Source of the DNA: Halomonas cupida
Lineage (GTDB): Bacteria; Pseudomonadota; Gammaproteobacteria; Pseudomonadales; Halomonadaceae
Reading direction: 5' to 3'
DNA length: 64,000 nucleotides
NCBI RefSeq assembly: GCF_900142755.1
Contig: NZ_FRCA01000008.1
Span: 62,001 to 126,000 of the forward strand
The translations under genes were made by a program, and so were the position numbers. Of this stretch, positions 27,994 to 36,741 are shown in pieces; within the stretch, counting starts at the first letter, position 1; the number at the start of each line of letters is the position of its first letter. The notes below the pieces were generated by a model that ran no database searches, was not told where the DNA came from, and worked only from the letters and a program-made list of their open reading frames with translations.

Positions 27994-29490
27994 GTGAAAA
28001 AATCAAAAGGCCAGATGCAATGGGGAGCGGCGGGCATACGTCTGGGCTGGCGCCCTGATGGCGGGCCCATCTATCGCCAACTGATCGAGCAGGTCATCGC
28101 GTCCATTGCCACCGGCAAGCTGATGCCGGGGCAACGGCTGCCCTCTTCCCGCGAACTGGCCACAACTCTGGGTCTATCGCGCACCACCACGGCTCGCGCA
28201 CTGGATCAGTTGATCGCGGAAGGCTACCTGACCAGTGAACCGCGCCGGGGCCTGTTCGTGGCCAGCGATCTTCCACCGATGTCGCGGGGCCCGGCACAGC
28301 GATCATCTGCTGCTCGACCACGATACGAACAGGAAAAGACAGCGCCAGCAGAGATCATCGGCTTTTCATCGTTGCCGGATTATCGCCAGTTCCCCGCTCG
28401 CGCCTGGGCTGCCAGTCTCAGGCGCAGCTGGCTCCGCCCCTCGCCCAGCCTCTTGAATGGCGATGCCAGCAGCGGCTTCTGGTCGCTGAAGACGGCGATA
28501 GTCGACTACCTGCATCAGGTCAGGAGTGTTGACTGCGGTGCCAGCAACATCATCATTACCGGCGGTAACCGTGATGCACTCGGCCTGATCACCCATACCC
28601 TGAAGCAACAGCAGCCAGAAGCGCACTGGTGGGTGGAGTCACCGGGCTACCCTCCTGTCCGCGAAGCCCTTCAGCACAATGTCGAGCATTGCCACTGGCT
28701 GGAGCTGGATGACCAGGGACTGATACTACCGCCGAGTAATGACACCGCAATCGTTGTGGCCACGACCTGCCAGCATTTTCCGCTTGGCCAGCCCATGAGC
28801 CGAGCAAGGCGGCAGGCCTGGCAGAAGCGCTTGAATGCAGGCAATACCTGGCTGATTGAAGATGACTACGACAACGAGTTCCGCTATGAAGGCTCCCCCA
28901 GCGTTCCACTCTTTCAGGCCGACCACTCCGGGCATACCCTGTTGATCGGAAGCTTCTCCAAGGTCATGTTCAAGGGACTGAGGCTGGGTTTTATCGTCGC
29001 CCCAGCGTCCCTGCGCGCCAGATTGCAGGCTTCACAGAATGCGCTGGGCAATGGTGCATCCGCCGCTATGCAACCAGCGCTGGCGGATTTCATGCGTCAG
29101 GGTCACTTCAGCCGCCATCTCAACCGCATGCGCCGGCATCAGCGTCAGCAACGAGACCGTATGTGCGAGCTGCTGAAGGAATATCTGCAGGAATGGTGCG
29201 AGTGGCGCCCACCGTCGGGAGGCATGCATGTGGTGGTCTACCTGCGGCCCGCCCTGGCCACACAACAGCAGAGTGGCAAGCCACTCGATCAATGGCTGAC
29301 CGACCAGCTGCGCAAGCAGGCTATCAAGCTCGACCCGCTATCGCGTTACTATCCACTCGTACAGCCATCCACACAAACCATCCTTCAGGGCTTTGTGGTG
29401 GGGTTTACCGGAGGGGAAGAAAGCGAGTCAAGGCGCACTCTCACGGCCCTGCGTCACCAGTTGATCGCCTGGCAACAGAGCTCTCGCTGA
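27994..29490 (+). CDS. MocR/PdxR-type regulator (GntR DNA-binding plus aminotransferase domain)
   Basis: A 498-residue fusion. The N-terminal GntR winged helix (about 15-85) has YRQLIEQVIASIATGKL and LPSSRELATTLGLSRTTTARALDQL, given as separate stretches. The fold-type I aminotransferase domain carries DDYDNEFRYEG and the PLP-lysine region SFSKVMFKGLRLGF. MocR regulators use PLP as a cofactor or effector and usually control a divergent gene, here the FMN-binding oxidase-like gene. The GTG at 27994 is preferred, after AGGAG; a TTG just before it also fits. No ATG is suitable until well inside. Confidence 0.9.
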   Translation: MKKSKGQMQWGAAGIRLGWRPDGGPIYRQLIEQVIASIATGKLMPGQRLPSSRELATTLGLSRTTTARALDQLIAEGYLTSEPRRGLFVASDLPPMSRGPAQRSSAARPRYEQEKTAPAEIIGFSSLPDYRQFPARAWAASLRRSWLRPSPSLLNGDASSGFWSLKTAIVDYLHQVRSVDCGASNIIITGGNRDALGLITHTLKQQQPEAHWWVESPGYPPVREALQHNVEHCHWLELDDQGLILPPSNDTAIVVATTCQHFPLGQPMSRARRQAWQKRLNAGNTWLIEDDYDNEFRYEGSPSVPLFQADHSGHTLLIGSFSKVMFKGLRLGFIVAPASLRARLQASQNALGNGASAAMQPALADFMRQGHFSRHLNRMRRHQRQQRDRMCELLKEYLQEWCEWRPPSGGMHVVVYLRPALATQQQSGKPLDQWLTDQLRKQAIKLDPLSRYYPLVQPSTQTILQGFVVGFTGGEESESRRTLTALRHQLIAWQQSSR

Positions 29491-29509
29491 TCAGCCTCGG
29501 CGAGTGGCT

Positions 29510-29980
29510 TCAGAGCCTGGGCAGAACCACCACCTGGGTTCCGGAGGCAATATCACTCCAGCTGCGCCGCTGGCCATCGAACAGCACCCACCAATGCCCC
29601 AACCCCAGCGGAACAAGGGATAGGGCTCCCACGACGAAGCGGATCAGCGACTGACGCAGGCTGATCGGCGCACCGTCATGGGTCTGTACCCTCAGCCGCC
29701 ACGCCTGCATCCCAAGCGTCATCCCGCCTCGGCGCCAGAAGAAAGCTACAAAACCGAAAGCCGCCATCACCAGCAGCAGGCGCAAGGAAAGCACCTGCCA
29801 GACACCGTCCCCCACCTCCTCCGGCGGCAACCCGATCACCTGGCGCACCACCAGCACATGCAGGGCGGTGATGGCGATCCAGATCGCCAACAGCAGAAAG
29901 CTGTCGTAGACCATCGCGCCCAGACGCCGACCGAAGCCAGCAGGCCAGACATCATCGAGTTGGGTAAAGCGTCGCGGCAT
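29510..29980 (-). CDS. RDD family membrane protein
   Basis: A 156-residue membrane protein of the RDD family. The N-terminus MPRRFTQLDDVWPAGFGRRLGAMVYD contains the arginine-aspartate pattern that names the family, here FGRRLGAMVYD followed by a first membrane helix to about residue 45. Two more hydrophobic segments follow, and RLRVQTHDGAPISLRQSLIRF lies between the last two. The function is unknown; some relatives are implicated in sodium or compatible-solute transport. The ATG at 29980 starts the conserved region. The longer frame to 30106 only reads through heptamer repeats. Confidence 0.87.
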   Translation of the reverse strand: MPRRFTQLDDVWPAGFGRRLGAMVYDSFLLLAIWIAITALHVLVVRQVIGLPPEEVGDGVWQVLSLRLLLVMAAFGFVAFFWRRGGMTLGMQAWRLRVQTHDGAPISLRQSLIRFVVGALSLVPLGLGHWWVLFDGQRRSWSDIASGTQVVVLPRL

Positions 29981-30008
29981 GGGAAAGGTCTCGGAAAGCA
30001 GAATAAAA

Positions 30009-30074
<66 letters not shown>

Positions 30075-30160
30075 CCAAAGCAAGACGGATAGTACACTGG
30101 CCACAACCCGTCAGAGCTACTTACAGCTTATAACTTACAGCTTGAGCCGCTGAGCGGCTC

Positions 30161-31225
30161 TTAACCCGTCCTGCGCAGGAAATACAACCCCACGGCCCCG
30201 CATACCAGAGTCGGAACCAGTACCGCCCAGGCGGGGGAAAAGCCGAATACGATCGACGCCGGGGCCAGTAGATCCTGAACGTACTTGAAGATCAAACCGG
30301 TGATCACGCCATAGAACACTCGGGTTCCCGCGGCTACGGTGCGCAGTGGGCCGAACACGAAGGACGCGGCAATCAGCACCAGCGAGGCCATGGTCAATGG
30401 CAGCAGCATCTTCTGCCAGAAGTACAACAGTGGCTGGGAGGCCTCCAGCCCCTGAGACTTGAGGAAGCTGGCGTAGGCCCAGAGCTCGGAAGGCGACTGA
30501 GTCTCGACGTCGCGCAATAGTCGCGTGAGCTGCTGCGGAGTAAGACTGGTCTCCCACTGCTGCACTGCCAGGCGCTCGACCTCAGTACTCTCGTCAAGCA
30601 CGCGGGTGATTGCGACATCCTCGAGCTGCCAGTGGTCGCCCATCCAGCGCGCCAGACGGGCGCTGGTCACAGATTCGAGGTCGTGATTGTCGAAGTGATA
30701 ACGGGTCAGGTCGAGCACAGTATTGTCGGAACGAATGGCGCCAAAGCGATAGAAATCGCCATCCTCACGCTGCCAGCCACCCCGCTCGGTGACCATGGCC
30801 CCTTCGCCCTGCATCTGCTGGACACGCCAGGCATCGGCATACTGCTCGGTGGCCGGGCTGACGAACTGGGCAATCGACAACACAATGACAACCACCAGAA
30901 TGATCGGCTTCATCACTCCCCAGAGGATACGGTTCAACGACCGCCCTGCTGCGCGCATGATGGTCAGTTCGTTGGCCGATGCCATACTGCCCAGGCCGAT
31001 CAGAGCTCCGATCAGCACGCCCACCGGAGCATACTGATAGAAGCGCCAGGGCAGACGCATACATAGATAGAGGAAGACATCGAAGGCCCCATAGCCACCC
31101 TCGATATCATTGAGATCATCGATATAGGTGATGATCAGATCGAGTCCCAGCAGCACCACCTGCACCACCAGGATGGCAGCCAGAACGGTACGCGCGATGT
31201 AGCCATCGAGGCGATCCAGAATCAT
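30161..31225 (-). CDS. lptG: LPS export ABC transporter permease LptG
   Basis: Inner-membrane permease of the LptB2FG complex that extracts lipopolysaccharide and passes it to LptC. The 354-residue protein has the YjgP/YjgQ family layout. Membrane helices at the N-terminus (from about residue 12) are followed by a periplasmic beta-jellyroll domain (about 130-270) and three C-terminal helices with FVFGPLRTVAAGTRVFYGVI. The ATG at 31225 overlaps the lptF stop by ATGA. LptG rather than LptF is assigned from gene order (second) and from the NELTIMRAAGRS coupling helix. Confidence 0.95.
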   Translation of the reverse strand: MILDRLDGYIARTVLAAILVVQVVLLGLDLIITYIDDLNDIEGGYGAFDVFLYLCMRLPWRFYQYAPVGVLIGALIGLGSMASANELTIMRAAGRSLNRILWGVMKPIILVVVIVLSIAQFVSPATEQYADAWRVQQMQGEGAMVTERGGWQREDGDFYRFGAIRSDNTVLDLTRYHFDNHDLESVTSARLARWMGDHWQLEDVAITRVLDESTEVERLAVQQWETSLTPQQLTRLLRDVETQSPSELWAYASFLKSQGLEASQPLLYFWQKMLLPLTMASLVLIAASFVFGPLRTVAAGTRVFYGVITGLIFKYVQDLLAPASIVFGFSPAWAVLVPTLVCGAVGLYFLRRTG

Positions 31226-32304
31226 CCGCTCATTCCCTTGCGTTGGGAGTGGTAGGCCAGCAGCAGGCCCAGCAACAGAAAGACACCATGAATCGGCCAC
31301 ATGCCGACCGCTGCGGGTAGGCTACCGCTGCCGATGGCATCCATGGCCGCCAGCAACAGGCTGAGATAGGCGACATACAGGAAGATTGCCGGCAGCAGTT
31401 TGGCAAAACGTCCCTGGCGGGGGTTGACCTTTGACAGCGGCATGGCCAACAGTGTCAACACGAACACCATCAACGGAGCCCCCAGACGCCACTGCAGTTG
31501 GGCGCGCGCTTCGTTGTCCTCGCTATTGAACAACTCTCCGGTATTCAGGAATTCAGCGGCATCCATCTCCACCGTTTCCGATGCCCGAGCCAGACGTACG
31601 GCATAGGTGCCGAACTCAAGCCTCTCGGCCTCGGCAGTACCGGCCTCGACGCTGTAACGCTCGCCATTCTCGAGTACCAGATAGCGACTTCCGGTCTCGC
31701 CATCCGTCACCTGGTAACCCAGTTCCGCACGAGTGACCGCACTCTCTGGCGTCCCATCGCTGCGCTTCTGGCGCTCGCTGATGAAGACCTCACTGAGACG
31801 CCGGCCGTCTTCCGCCACCTCAGTGGCATAGGCGATACGCCCACTGCCGAATTCCTGAAAACGCCCGGGGGCCAGAGAAGAGAAATCGATCTTGCTGCGC
31901 TGTTCCTCAAGCATCAGCTCGTTGTGCAGAGCGCTGGCTGGCGTCAGCCACAGACTACAGACGCCAACCAACACCGCCACCAGTGCGGCAGGCACCAGGC
32001 TGACGGTCAACAACCGATTGGGGCTGGTACCGCAAGCTACCAACACCGTGATTTCACTGTTCAGGTACAGCTGCCCATAGGCCAGCATGATGCCGAGGAA
32101 AAAGGACAACGGCAGAATCAGTTCCAGAAACCCCGGCAGGTGATACATCATCAACGAGCCGAGGATACTGGCCGGAATATCGCCTTCGGCTGCGTTGGAA
32201 AAATAGCGAATGAAACGACTGCCCATGATCACCAGCAGCAGTACCCCTGCCACTGCCGACATGGTGAGCAGAATCTCACGCGCCAGATAACGAAAAATGA
32301 TCAA
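31222..32304 (-). CDS. lptF: LPS export ABC transporter permease LptF
   Basis: Partner permease of LptG in the LPS transport bridge. The 360-residue product starts MIIFRYLAREILLTM, typical for LptF. It has three N-terminal helices, the coupling segment NSEITVLVACGTSPNRLL, a periplasmic domain (about 130-270) and C-terminal helices with LAMPLSKVNPRQGRFAKLLPAI (given as LAMPLSKVNPRQGRF). It is the first gene of the lptFG pair and is divergent from pepA, the order conserved in many gammaproteobacteria. Confidence 0.96.
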   Translation of the reverse strand: MIIFRYLAREILLTMSAVAGVLLLVIMGSRFIRYFSNAAEGDIPASILGSLMMYHLPGFLELILPLSFFLGIMLAYGQLYLNSEITVLVACGTSPNRLLTVSLVPAALVAVLVGVCSLWLTPASALHNELMLEEQRSKIDFSSLAPGRFQEFGSGRIAYATEVAEDGRRLSEVFISERQKRSDGTPESAVTRAELGYQVTDGETGSRYLVLENGERYSVEAGTAEAERLEFGTYAVRLARASETVEMDAAEFLNTGELFNSEDNEARAQLQWRLGAPLMVFVLTLLAMPLSKVNPRQGRFAKLLPAIFLYVAYLSLLLAAMDAIGSGSLPAAVGMWPIHGVFLLLGLLLAYHSQRKGMSG

Positions 32305-32528
32305 TGCCTACTCCTTGCCCAGGCGACAACCTCTATCTATACCATGATCCCTGTATGCCCATCGCTGCGCCAGTGGCGCCTGAGCCCATCCGCGCGTCCG
32401 GTTACACTCTCATGAGCTCTCCATCGAGCCTGGGCCACAGCAAACGATCCAGCCAGTGCAGTCCTGAACAGTTTCGATGATCCTTCTTGCCGACACCATC
32501 CCTCGGGGTGGGTTCCGGGGCCATCAGC

Positions 32529-32575
32529 ATCAACCAATCGATATCAACCAACCGGTATCATCCAATCGGTATCAC
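32529..32575. repeat. 14-bp tandem repeat next to dispersed repeat copy 2
   Basis: Three 14-bp units (ATCAACCAATCGAT, ATCAACCAACCGGT, ATCATCCAATCGGT) and the start of a fourth run directly into the dispersed hairpin element that begins at 32579. Confidence 0.8.
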
Positions 32576-32578
32576 TAA

Positions 32579-32745
32579 CATGGCAATCAAATAGCTCATC
32601 CTGATCGATGTGATTGTCGTCCGCACCACACTGGCGCAGATGCGAGGATCTGTTGGTGTGGTGCGGTCTCGCGTCGGCCTGATGGCCGACGGCGGCACGT
32701 CCCTGTGCCGCCATCAACCCAACATGAAAGCATGCCGGGTTAATA
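32579..32745 (+). repeat. Dispersed four-hairpin repeat, copy 2
   Basis: Matches 27121-27287 over the same 167 bp with 8 differences and the same orientation. Pairing is kept or improved. The outer stem CCGCACCACAC/GTGTGGTGCGG is perfect here, and in the inner stem a C-to-T change converts a G-C pair to G-U. The 585-bp gap between lptF and pepA holds this element, the 14-bp tandem repeat, about 220 bp next to lptF that should contain its promoter, and about 145 bp before pepA with no clear signal. Confidence 0.85.
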
Positions 32746-32889
32746 ACCAGAAGTATCAACTACGCGGGCCCCACCGCCGGTTGCAGGAAGTCATGCATTG
32801 GCGTCTGCCGCGCGTTACACTGGGGCAGACTCGGCATCGTGCCGGCATTATCCAGAATCCCTTTCTGCTTGTCTTGCTTTGGAGTCAGC

Positions 32890-34416
32890 ATGGAATTTCC
32901 TGTACAGACCGCCAACCCGGTCAAGGTCGAAACGGCCTGCCTGGTAATCCCGGTATTCAAGGACGGCGAACTGCTGCCCGCTGCTGCGCGAATCGACGAT
33001 GCCAGCGAGCGTTTGATTCACCAGCTCATCGAGCGTGGTGACTTCAACGCCAGACTGGGCAATGTGCAACTGGTTCCCTACGCGCCGGGCCTCGCCGCGG
33101 ATCGGCTGCTGCTGGTAGGGCTCGGCGAGCGTGAAAAGTGCCAGGAAGCGGCCTTCTGCAAGGCGCTCGACGCAGCCTTCGCCAGCCTCGGACAGCGTAC
33201 CGTCGAGGAAGTTGCCATCACCTTCACCGATATTCCGCTGGACGACCGCGATGCCGGCTGGAAGGCCCATCGTATCGCTGAAAGCGCCCTGCGCGCCCGC
33301 TATCGTTTCACCGATTTCAAGAGTGACCCTGGTCCGGACCCAACCCTCGAGCGAGTCAGCATCCTGCTGTCTGATGGTGCTGAAGTGGATGCCGCCACTG
33401 AAGGTGCTCGTATCGGTGAGGCCGTGGGCAACGGCATCAACCTGACCCGCCAGTTGGGCAACCTGCCCGGCAATGTCTGCACACCGCGATACCTGGCCAG
33501 TGAAGCCGAACGTCTGGCGGCAGAGTCCAATGGCCTGATGGAAGCCGAGATCCTTGACGAGGAAGCGTTGGAAGCCCTCGGAGCCCATTCACTGCTGTCG
33601 GTTGGCCACGGCAGTGAGGAGCCCTCGCGACTGATCGTGATGCACTATCGCGGTGCCGAGGATGCCGACGAGCCGCCCCATGTACTGGTCGGCAAGGGCA
33701 TCACCTTCGATACCGGCGGTATCTCGATCAAGCCAGGCGCCGGCATGGATGAGATGAAGTTCGACATGTGTGGTGCAGCCAGCGTGTTCGGCACCATGGC
33801 GGCCATTCAGGTGATCAAGCCAAAGATCAATGTGATCGGTATTGTCGCCGCGGCCGAGAACATGCCGGACGGACGCGCCACCAAGCCGGGGGACATCATC
33901 AAGACCCTCAAGGGGCTGTCGGTGGAAGTGCTCAATACCGATGCCGAAGGCCGCCTGGTACTGTGCGATGCCCTGACCTACGCCGAGCGTTTCCAGCCAG
34001 CCAGTGTCGTCGACATTGCCACCCTGACCGGCGCAGCCATCATCGCGCTTGGCCACCATGCCACAGGCCTGATGGCCAACGATGATGACCTGGCACTGGA
34101 TCTCCTCGATGCCGGTGAAGATGCCTGGGATCGCGCCTGGCACCTGCCGCTGTGGGATGAGTATCAGGAACAGCTCGACTCCAACTTCGCCGACCTGGCA
34201 AATATCGGTGGCCGCCCAGCGGGAACCATCACCGCCGGCTGCTTCCTGTCCCGTTTCACTGGCGAGTACCCCTGGGCGCATCTCGATATCGCCGGTACCG
34301 CGTGGAACAGTGGCAAGAACAAGGGAGCCACCGGTCGCCCTGTGGGCCTGCTGACTCGCTACCTGCTGGATCGCGAGGCCGAGCTCAAGGACACGGTCAT
34401 CGAGAACGAGTCTTGA
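32890..34416 (+). CDS. pepA: Leucyl aminopeptidase (cytosol aminopeptidase)
   Basis: Two-metal M17 aminopeptidase that trims N-terminal residues; in E. coli PepA also binds DNA in Xer recombination and carAB control. The 508-residue product has the metal-binding GKGITFDTGGISIKPG, the lysine-containing MKFDMCGAASVFG, and the family signature NTDAEGRLVL. The ATG at 32890 starts the conserved N-terminus; a 17-residue extension upstream is rejected. It is divergent from lptF as usual, but the expected neighbour holC is displaced by ilvE. Confidence 0.97.
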   Translation: MEFPVQTANPVKVETACLVIPVFKDGELLPAAARIDDASERLIHQLIERGDFNARLGNVQLVPYAPGLAADRLLLVGLGEREKCQEAAFCKALDAAFASLGQRTVEEVAITFTDIPLDDRDAGWKAHRIAESALRARYRFTDFKSDPGPDPTLERVSILLSDGAEVDAATEGARIGEAVGNGINLTRQLGNLPGNVCTPRYLASEAERLAAESNGLMEAEILDEEALEALGAHSLLSVGHGSEEPSRLIVMHYRGAEDADEPPHVLVGKGITFDTGGISIKPGAGMDEMKFDMCGAASVFGTMAAIQVIKPKINVIGIVAAAENMPDGRATKPGDIIKTLKGLSVEVLNTDAEGRLVLCDALTYAERFQPASVVDIATLTGAAIIALGHHATGLMANDDDLALDLLDAGEDAWDRAWHLPLWDEYQEQLDSNFADLANIGGRPAGTITAGCFLSRFTGEYPWAHLDIAGTAWNSGKNKGATGRPVGLLTRYLLDREAELKDTVIENES

Positions 34417-34483
34417 TCTGAGCCACGCCTGGATCTCCGATCCATTTGTGGTCGACGCGGGCCGAAAGCGACTATCGGTCTGG

Positions 34484-34514
34484 CTGCCGCAGGATGCCTC
34501 GGCACCTGCGGCAG
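34484..34514 (+). terminator. Hairpin downstream of pepA
   Basis: Perfect 10-bp arms CTGCCGCAGG and CCTGCGGCAG with an 11-base loop, 68 bases after the pepA stop. No T-run follows, so it may be a Rho-type or 3'-end-stabilising hairpin rather than an intrinsic terminator. Confidence 0.45.
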
Positions 34515-34572
34515 TGTCGTTAGTTCGGACTTCCCCGCGCAGGCCCGCTATGTCATTCTGATTCTGACCATC

Positions 34573-34634
34573 TACACCTGAACACTGTCGACTATATTCG
34601 AACACCATCGTCCTATATTCGAACACTATCGACA
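34573..34634 (+). promoter_or_regulatory. Three 20-21 bp iterated sites upstream of ilvE
   Basis: GAACAC(T/C)(G/A)TCG recurs at 34580, 34600 and 34621, that is, every two helical turns. The second and third units (TATATTCGAACAC...) differ at few positions. The array ends about 65 bp before the ilvE start. Equal spacing on one DNA face fits a tandem operator, but it may also be one more of the window's tandem micro-repeats. Confidence 0.5.
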
Positions 34635-34699
34635 AAACCTGCTTCCGACAGCGCGGCTTGAAGATGCCGCACCGAGATCTGATTTCTGGAGAACGTCCC

Positions 34700-35794
34700 G
34701 TGTCCACCCAAGGCTTCCCGCTTGAGCCCAACGCCACCCCCAAGTCCGAGAGCATTCGTGCCACCATCCTCGAGAATCCGGGATTCGGTCGCTACTTCAG
34801 CGATCACATGGCACATGTCCGCTGGACCAGCGACGCCGGCTGGCATGGCCACCGGGTCTGCCCTTATGGCCCTCTGACACTGGACCCGGCAGCATCGGTA
34901 CTGCACTACGCCCAGGAAATCTTCGAAGGTATCAAGGCATACCGCCACGCCGATGGCAGCGTCTGGACCTTCCGTCCGGAAAAGAACGCCGCGCGTTTCC
35001 GCGCTTCCGCCGAGCGCCTGGCGCTACCGCAGCTGTCCGACGAGGACTTCATCGGTGCCATCAAAGCGCTGGTAGCCCAGGACGTCGACTGGGTGCCGAC
35101 GCCGGCCAGTGAGGTCGAGGAATCCAGCCTCTATCTGCGTCCGTTCATGATCGCTTCCGAGGCCTTTCTCGGCGTGCGCCCGTCCAATGAGGTCGACTTC
35201 TATGTCATCGCCTCACCGGTAGCGGCCTACTTCAAGGGCGGCGTCAAGCCGGTCTCGATCTGGCTGTCCTCCAACTACAAGCGCGCATCGAAGGGCGGCA
35301 CCGGCTTCGCCAAGTGTGGTGGCAACTACGCCGCGTCACTGCTGGCTCAGCGTGAAGCTGCCGACCACGGTTGTGACCAGGTCGCCTTCCTTGATGCCAC
35401 CGAGAACACCTGGATCGAGGAACTGGGCGGCATGAACCTGTTCTTCGTCACCCGGGACGGACGCCTGGTGACTCCGCGCCTGACCGGGACCATCCTCGAT
35501 GGTGTAACCCGCGACTCGCTGCTACAGCTGGCCAGGGACGAGGGGCTGACCCCGGAAGAACGTCCGATCAGCATCGATGAGTGGCGTGATGGTGTGGCAT
35601 CCGGCGAGATCACCGAAGTCTTTGCCTGCGGTACCGCCGCCGTCATTACCCCGATCGGCAAATTGGTCAGCGAAGACGCTACCCTCGAACACCCGCAGGG
35701 CGGCGATGTTGCTGCACGCCTACGCAAGCGCCTGCTGGATATCCAGTATGGTCGCGCCGAGGACACCCACGGCTGGCTGACAAGGCTGGCGTAA
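34700..35794 (+). CDS. ilvE: Branched-chain amino acid aminotransferase (type II)
   Basis: Interconverts leucine, isoleucine and valine with their keto acids using PLP. At 364 residues it is the longer type II (eukaryote-like) form rather than the ~308-residue E. coli type. Visible are LHYAQEIFEGIKAYR, the arginine-rich FRPEKNAARFRASAERL, the PLP lysine in GFAKCGGNYAAS, and the EELGGMNLFFV stretch. The GTG at 34700 lies eight bases after GGAG; an in-frame ATG at 34658 would add 14 residues. The gene sits between pepA and holC, which are adjacent in many relatives, and has a tandem-site array upstream. Confidence 0.94.
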   Translation: MSTQGFPLEPNATPKSESIRATILENPGFGRYFSDHMAHVRWTSDAGWHGHRVCPYGPLTLDPAASVLHYAQEIFEGIKAYRHADGSVWTFRPEKNAARFRASAERLALPQLSDEDFIGAIKALVAQDVDWVPTPASEVEESSLYLRPFMIASEAFLGVRPSNEVDFYVIASPVAAYFKGGVKPVSIWLSSNYKRASKGGTGFAKCGGNYAASLLAQREAADHGCDQVAFLDATENTWIEELGGMNLFFVTRDGRLVTPRLTGTILDGVTRDSLLQLARDEGLTPEERPISIDEWRDGVASGEITEVFACGTAAVITPIGKLVSEDATLEHPQGGDVAARLRKRLLDIQYGRAEDTHGWLTRLA

Positions 35795-35805
35795 GCCACT
35801 TCAGC

Positions 35806-35935
35806 ACCGAGTGACGAGCTGCGAGTCGCGAGCAGTACAGTACCGATTCGTAGCTCGCGACCCACATGGATGTGGGAAGTGCGTTTGTTCGTCCGGAACG
35901 ACCATAGCTAGCTCGTAGCTCGTAGCCCATCATCA
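35806..35935. repeat. Low-complexity heptamer-like repeats between ilvE and holC
   Basis: The gap is made of degenerate GAGC/TCG-rich words, with CTCGTAG repeated exactly at 35912 and 35919 and further partial copies. No promoter is evident in it. Confidence 0.6.
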
Positions 35936-35945
35936 GGCCCTGGCC

Positions 35946-36395
35946 ATGACCAAAGTCGATTTCTATATCCTCCCCGACACGACGCTCGAGGCACGGCTGG
36001 CTTTCGCCTGCCGGCTGACTGAGACCATCGCTCGCAAGGGCTATCGGCTCTACCTGCACGCCGAGGATGAGCAGATGGCACGGGAGCTGGACGAGCGGCT
36101 ATGGGATTTTCGTCCCGACGCCTACGTACCTCACGCTCTGGAAGGCAGCGACGAAGCCAGTCGCGTGCCTGTCACCATCGGCTGGCAGGAAGCACCGGCC
36201 AGCATCGACCCGCCTCCCCAGGCCATGCTCAACCTTTCACCCGATATTCCAGAGTGGTTCTCGCGCTTCGAGCGTGTCGCCGAGATCATCAACCAGCACC
36301 AGGATGTACTGACCGCCAAACGCGAATGCTGGAAGATATACAAGCAGCGCGGCTACCCGGTGACACCGCACCAGCTCAAGGGGCAGGGAGCGTAA
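35946..36395 (+). CDS. holC: DNA polymerase III chi subunit
   Basis: Chi subunit of the clamp-loader complex; bridges the replisome to single-strand binding protein. The 149-residue protein starts TKVDFYILPDTTLEARLAFACRL and has the conserved helix HAEDEQMARELDERLWDF and PVTIGWQE (given as separate pieces). The tail from about residue 125 is probably unstructured. It precedes valS, as in most gammaproteobacteria, though separated from it here by a 346-bp gap. Confidence 0.93.
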   Translation: MTKVDFYILPDTTLEARLAFACRLTETIARKGYRLYLHAEDEQMARELDERLWDFRPDAYVPHALEGSDEASRVPVTIGWQEAPASIDPPPQAMLNLSPDIPEWFSRFERVAEIINQHQDVLTAKRECWKIYKQRGYPVTPHQLKGQGA

Positions 36396-36741
36396 CCGCC
36401 AGCTTCGAGCAACGAGTGGCGAGCTGCGAGCTGTCCTGGCCCCAGCGTCGAGAAACGAGTTGCGCGCGACGAGCAGTTCATTGCCAAACCGGCAATTCAG
36501 TGGATTTCCCCGGGAGGGGGGGCAAGCTCGAGCGAAGCGTACTCGAGGCTCGTCACTCGTGACTGGGGCTACCTGCTCGAGCGTAGCGTACTCGTGGCCC
36601 GCAGCTCGTAGCTCGGCTCTCCCCTCGCTCCAGATGGTCGCTTCAGGGTATAATCGCTGCCATTTTTCGCCGTCCCGCATCCCCGGCTACCCTCAGGCAT
36701 GCGAGCTACAGCGACGACATTCCGGTTAATGCGAGCACTCC
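36396..36741. repeat. Repeat-rich gap upstream of valS
   Basis: Most of this 346-bp gap is degenerate repeat: GCTCGAGCG(A/T)AGCGTACTCG appears near 36527 and 36577, with many AGCTCGTAGCTCG-like words. Near its end TATAAT at 36649-36654 is a perfect -10 hexamer, but no good -35 lies 16-18 bp upstream. The region probably holds the valS promoter. Confidence 0.5.

Noticed and set aside
34417..34699. Possible small RNA or riboswitch upstream of ilvE
   Set aside because: There is a good hairpin and an iterated site, but no arrangement matching a known riboswitch; described as hairpin and repeat instead.
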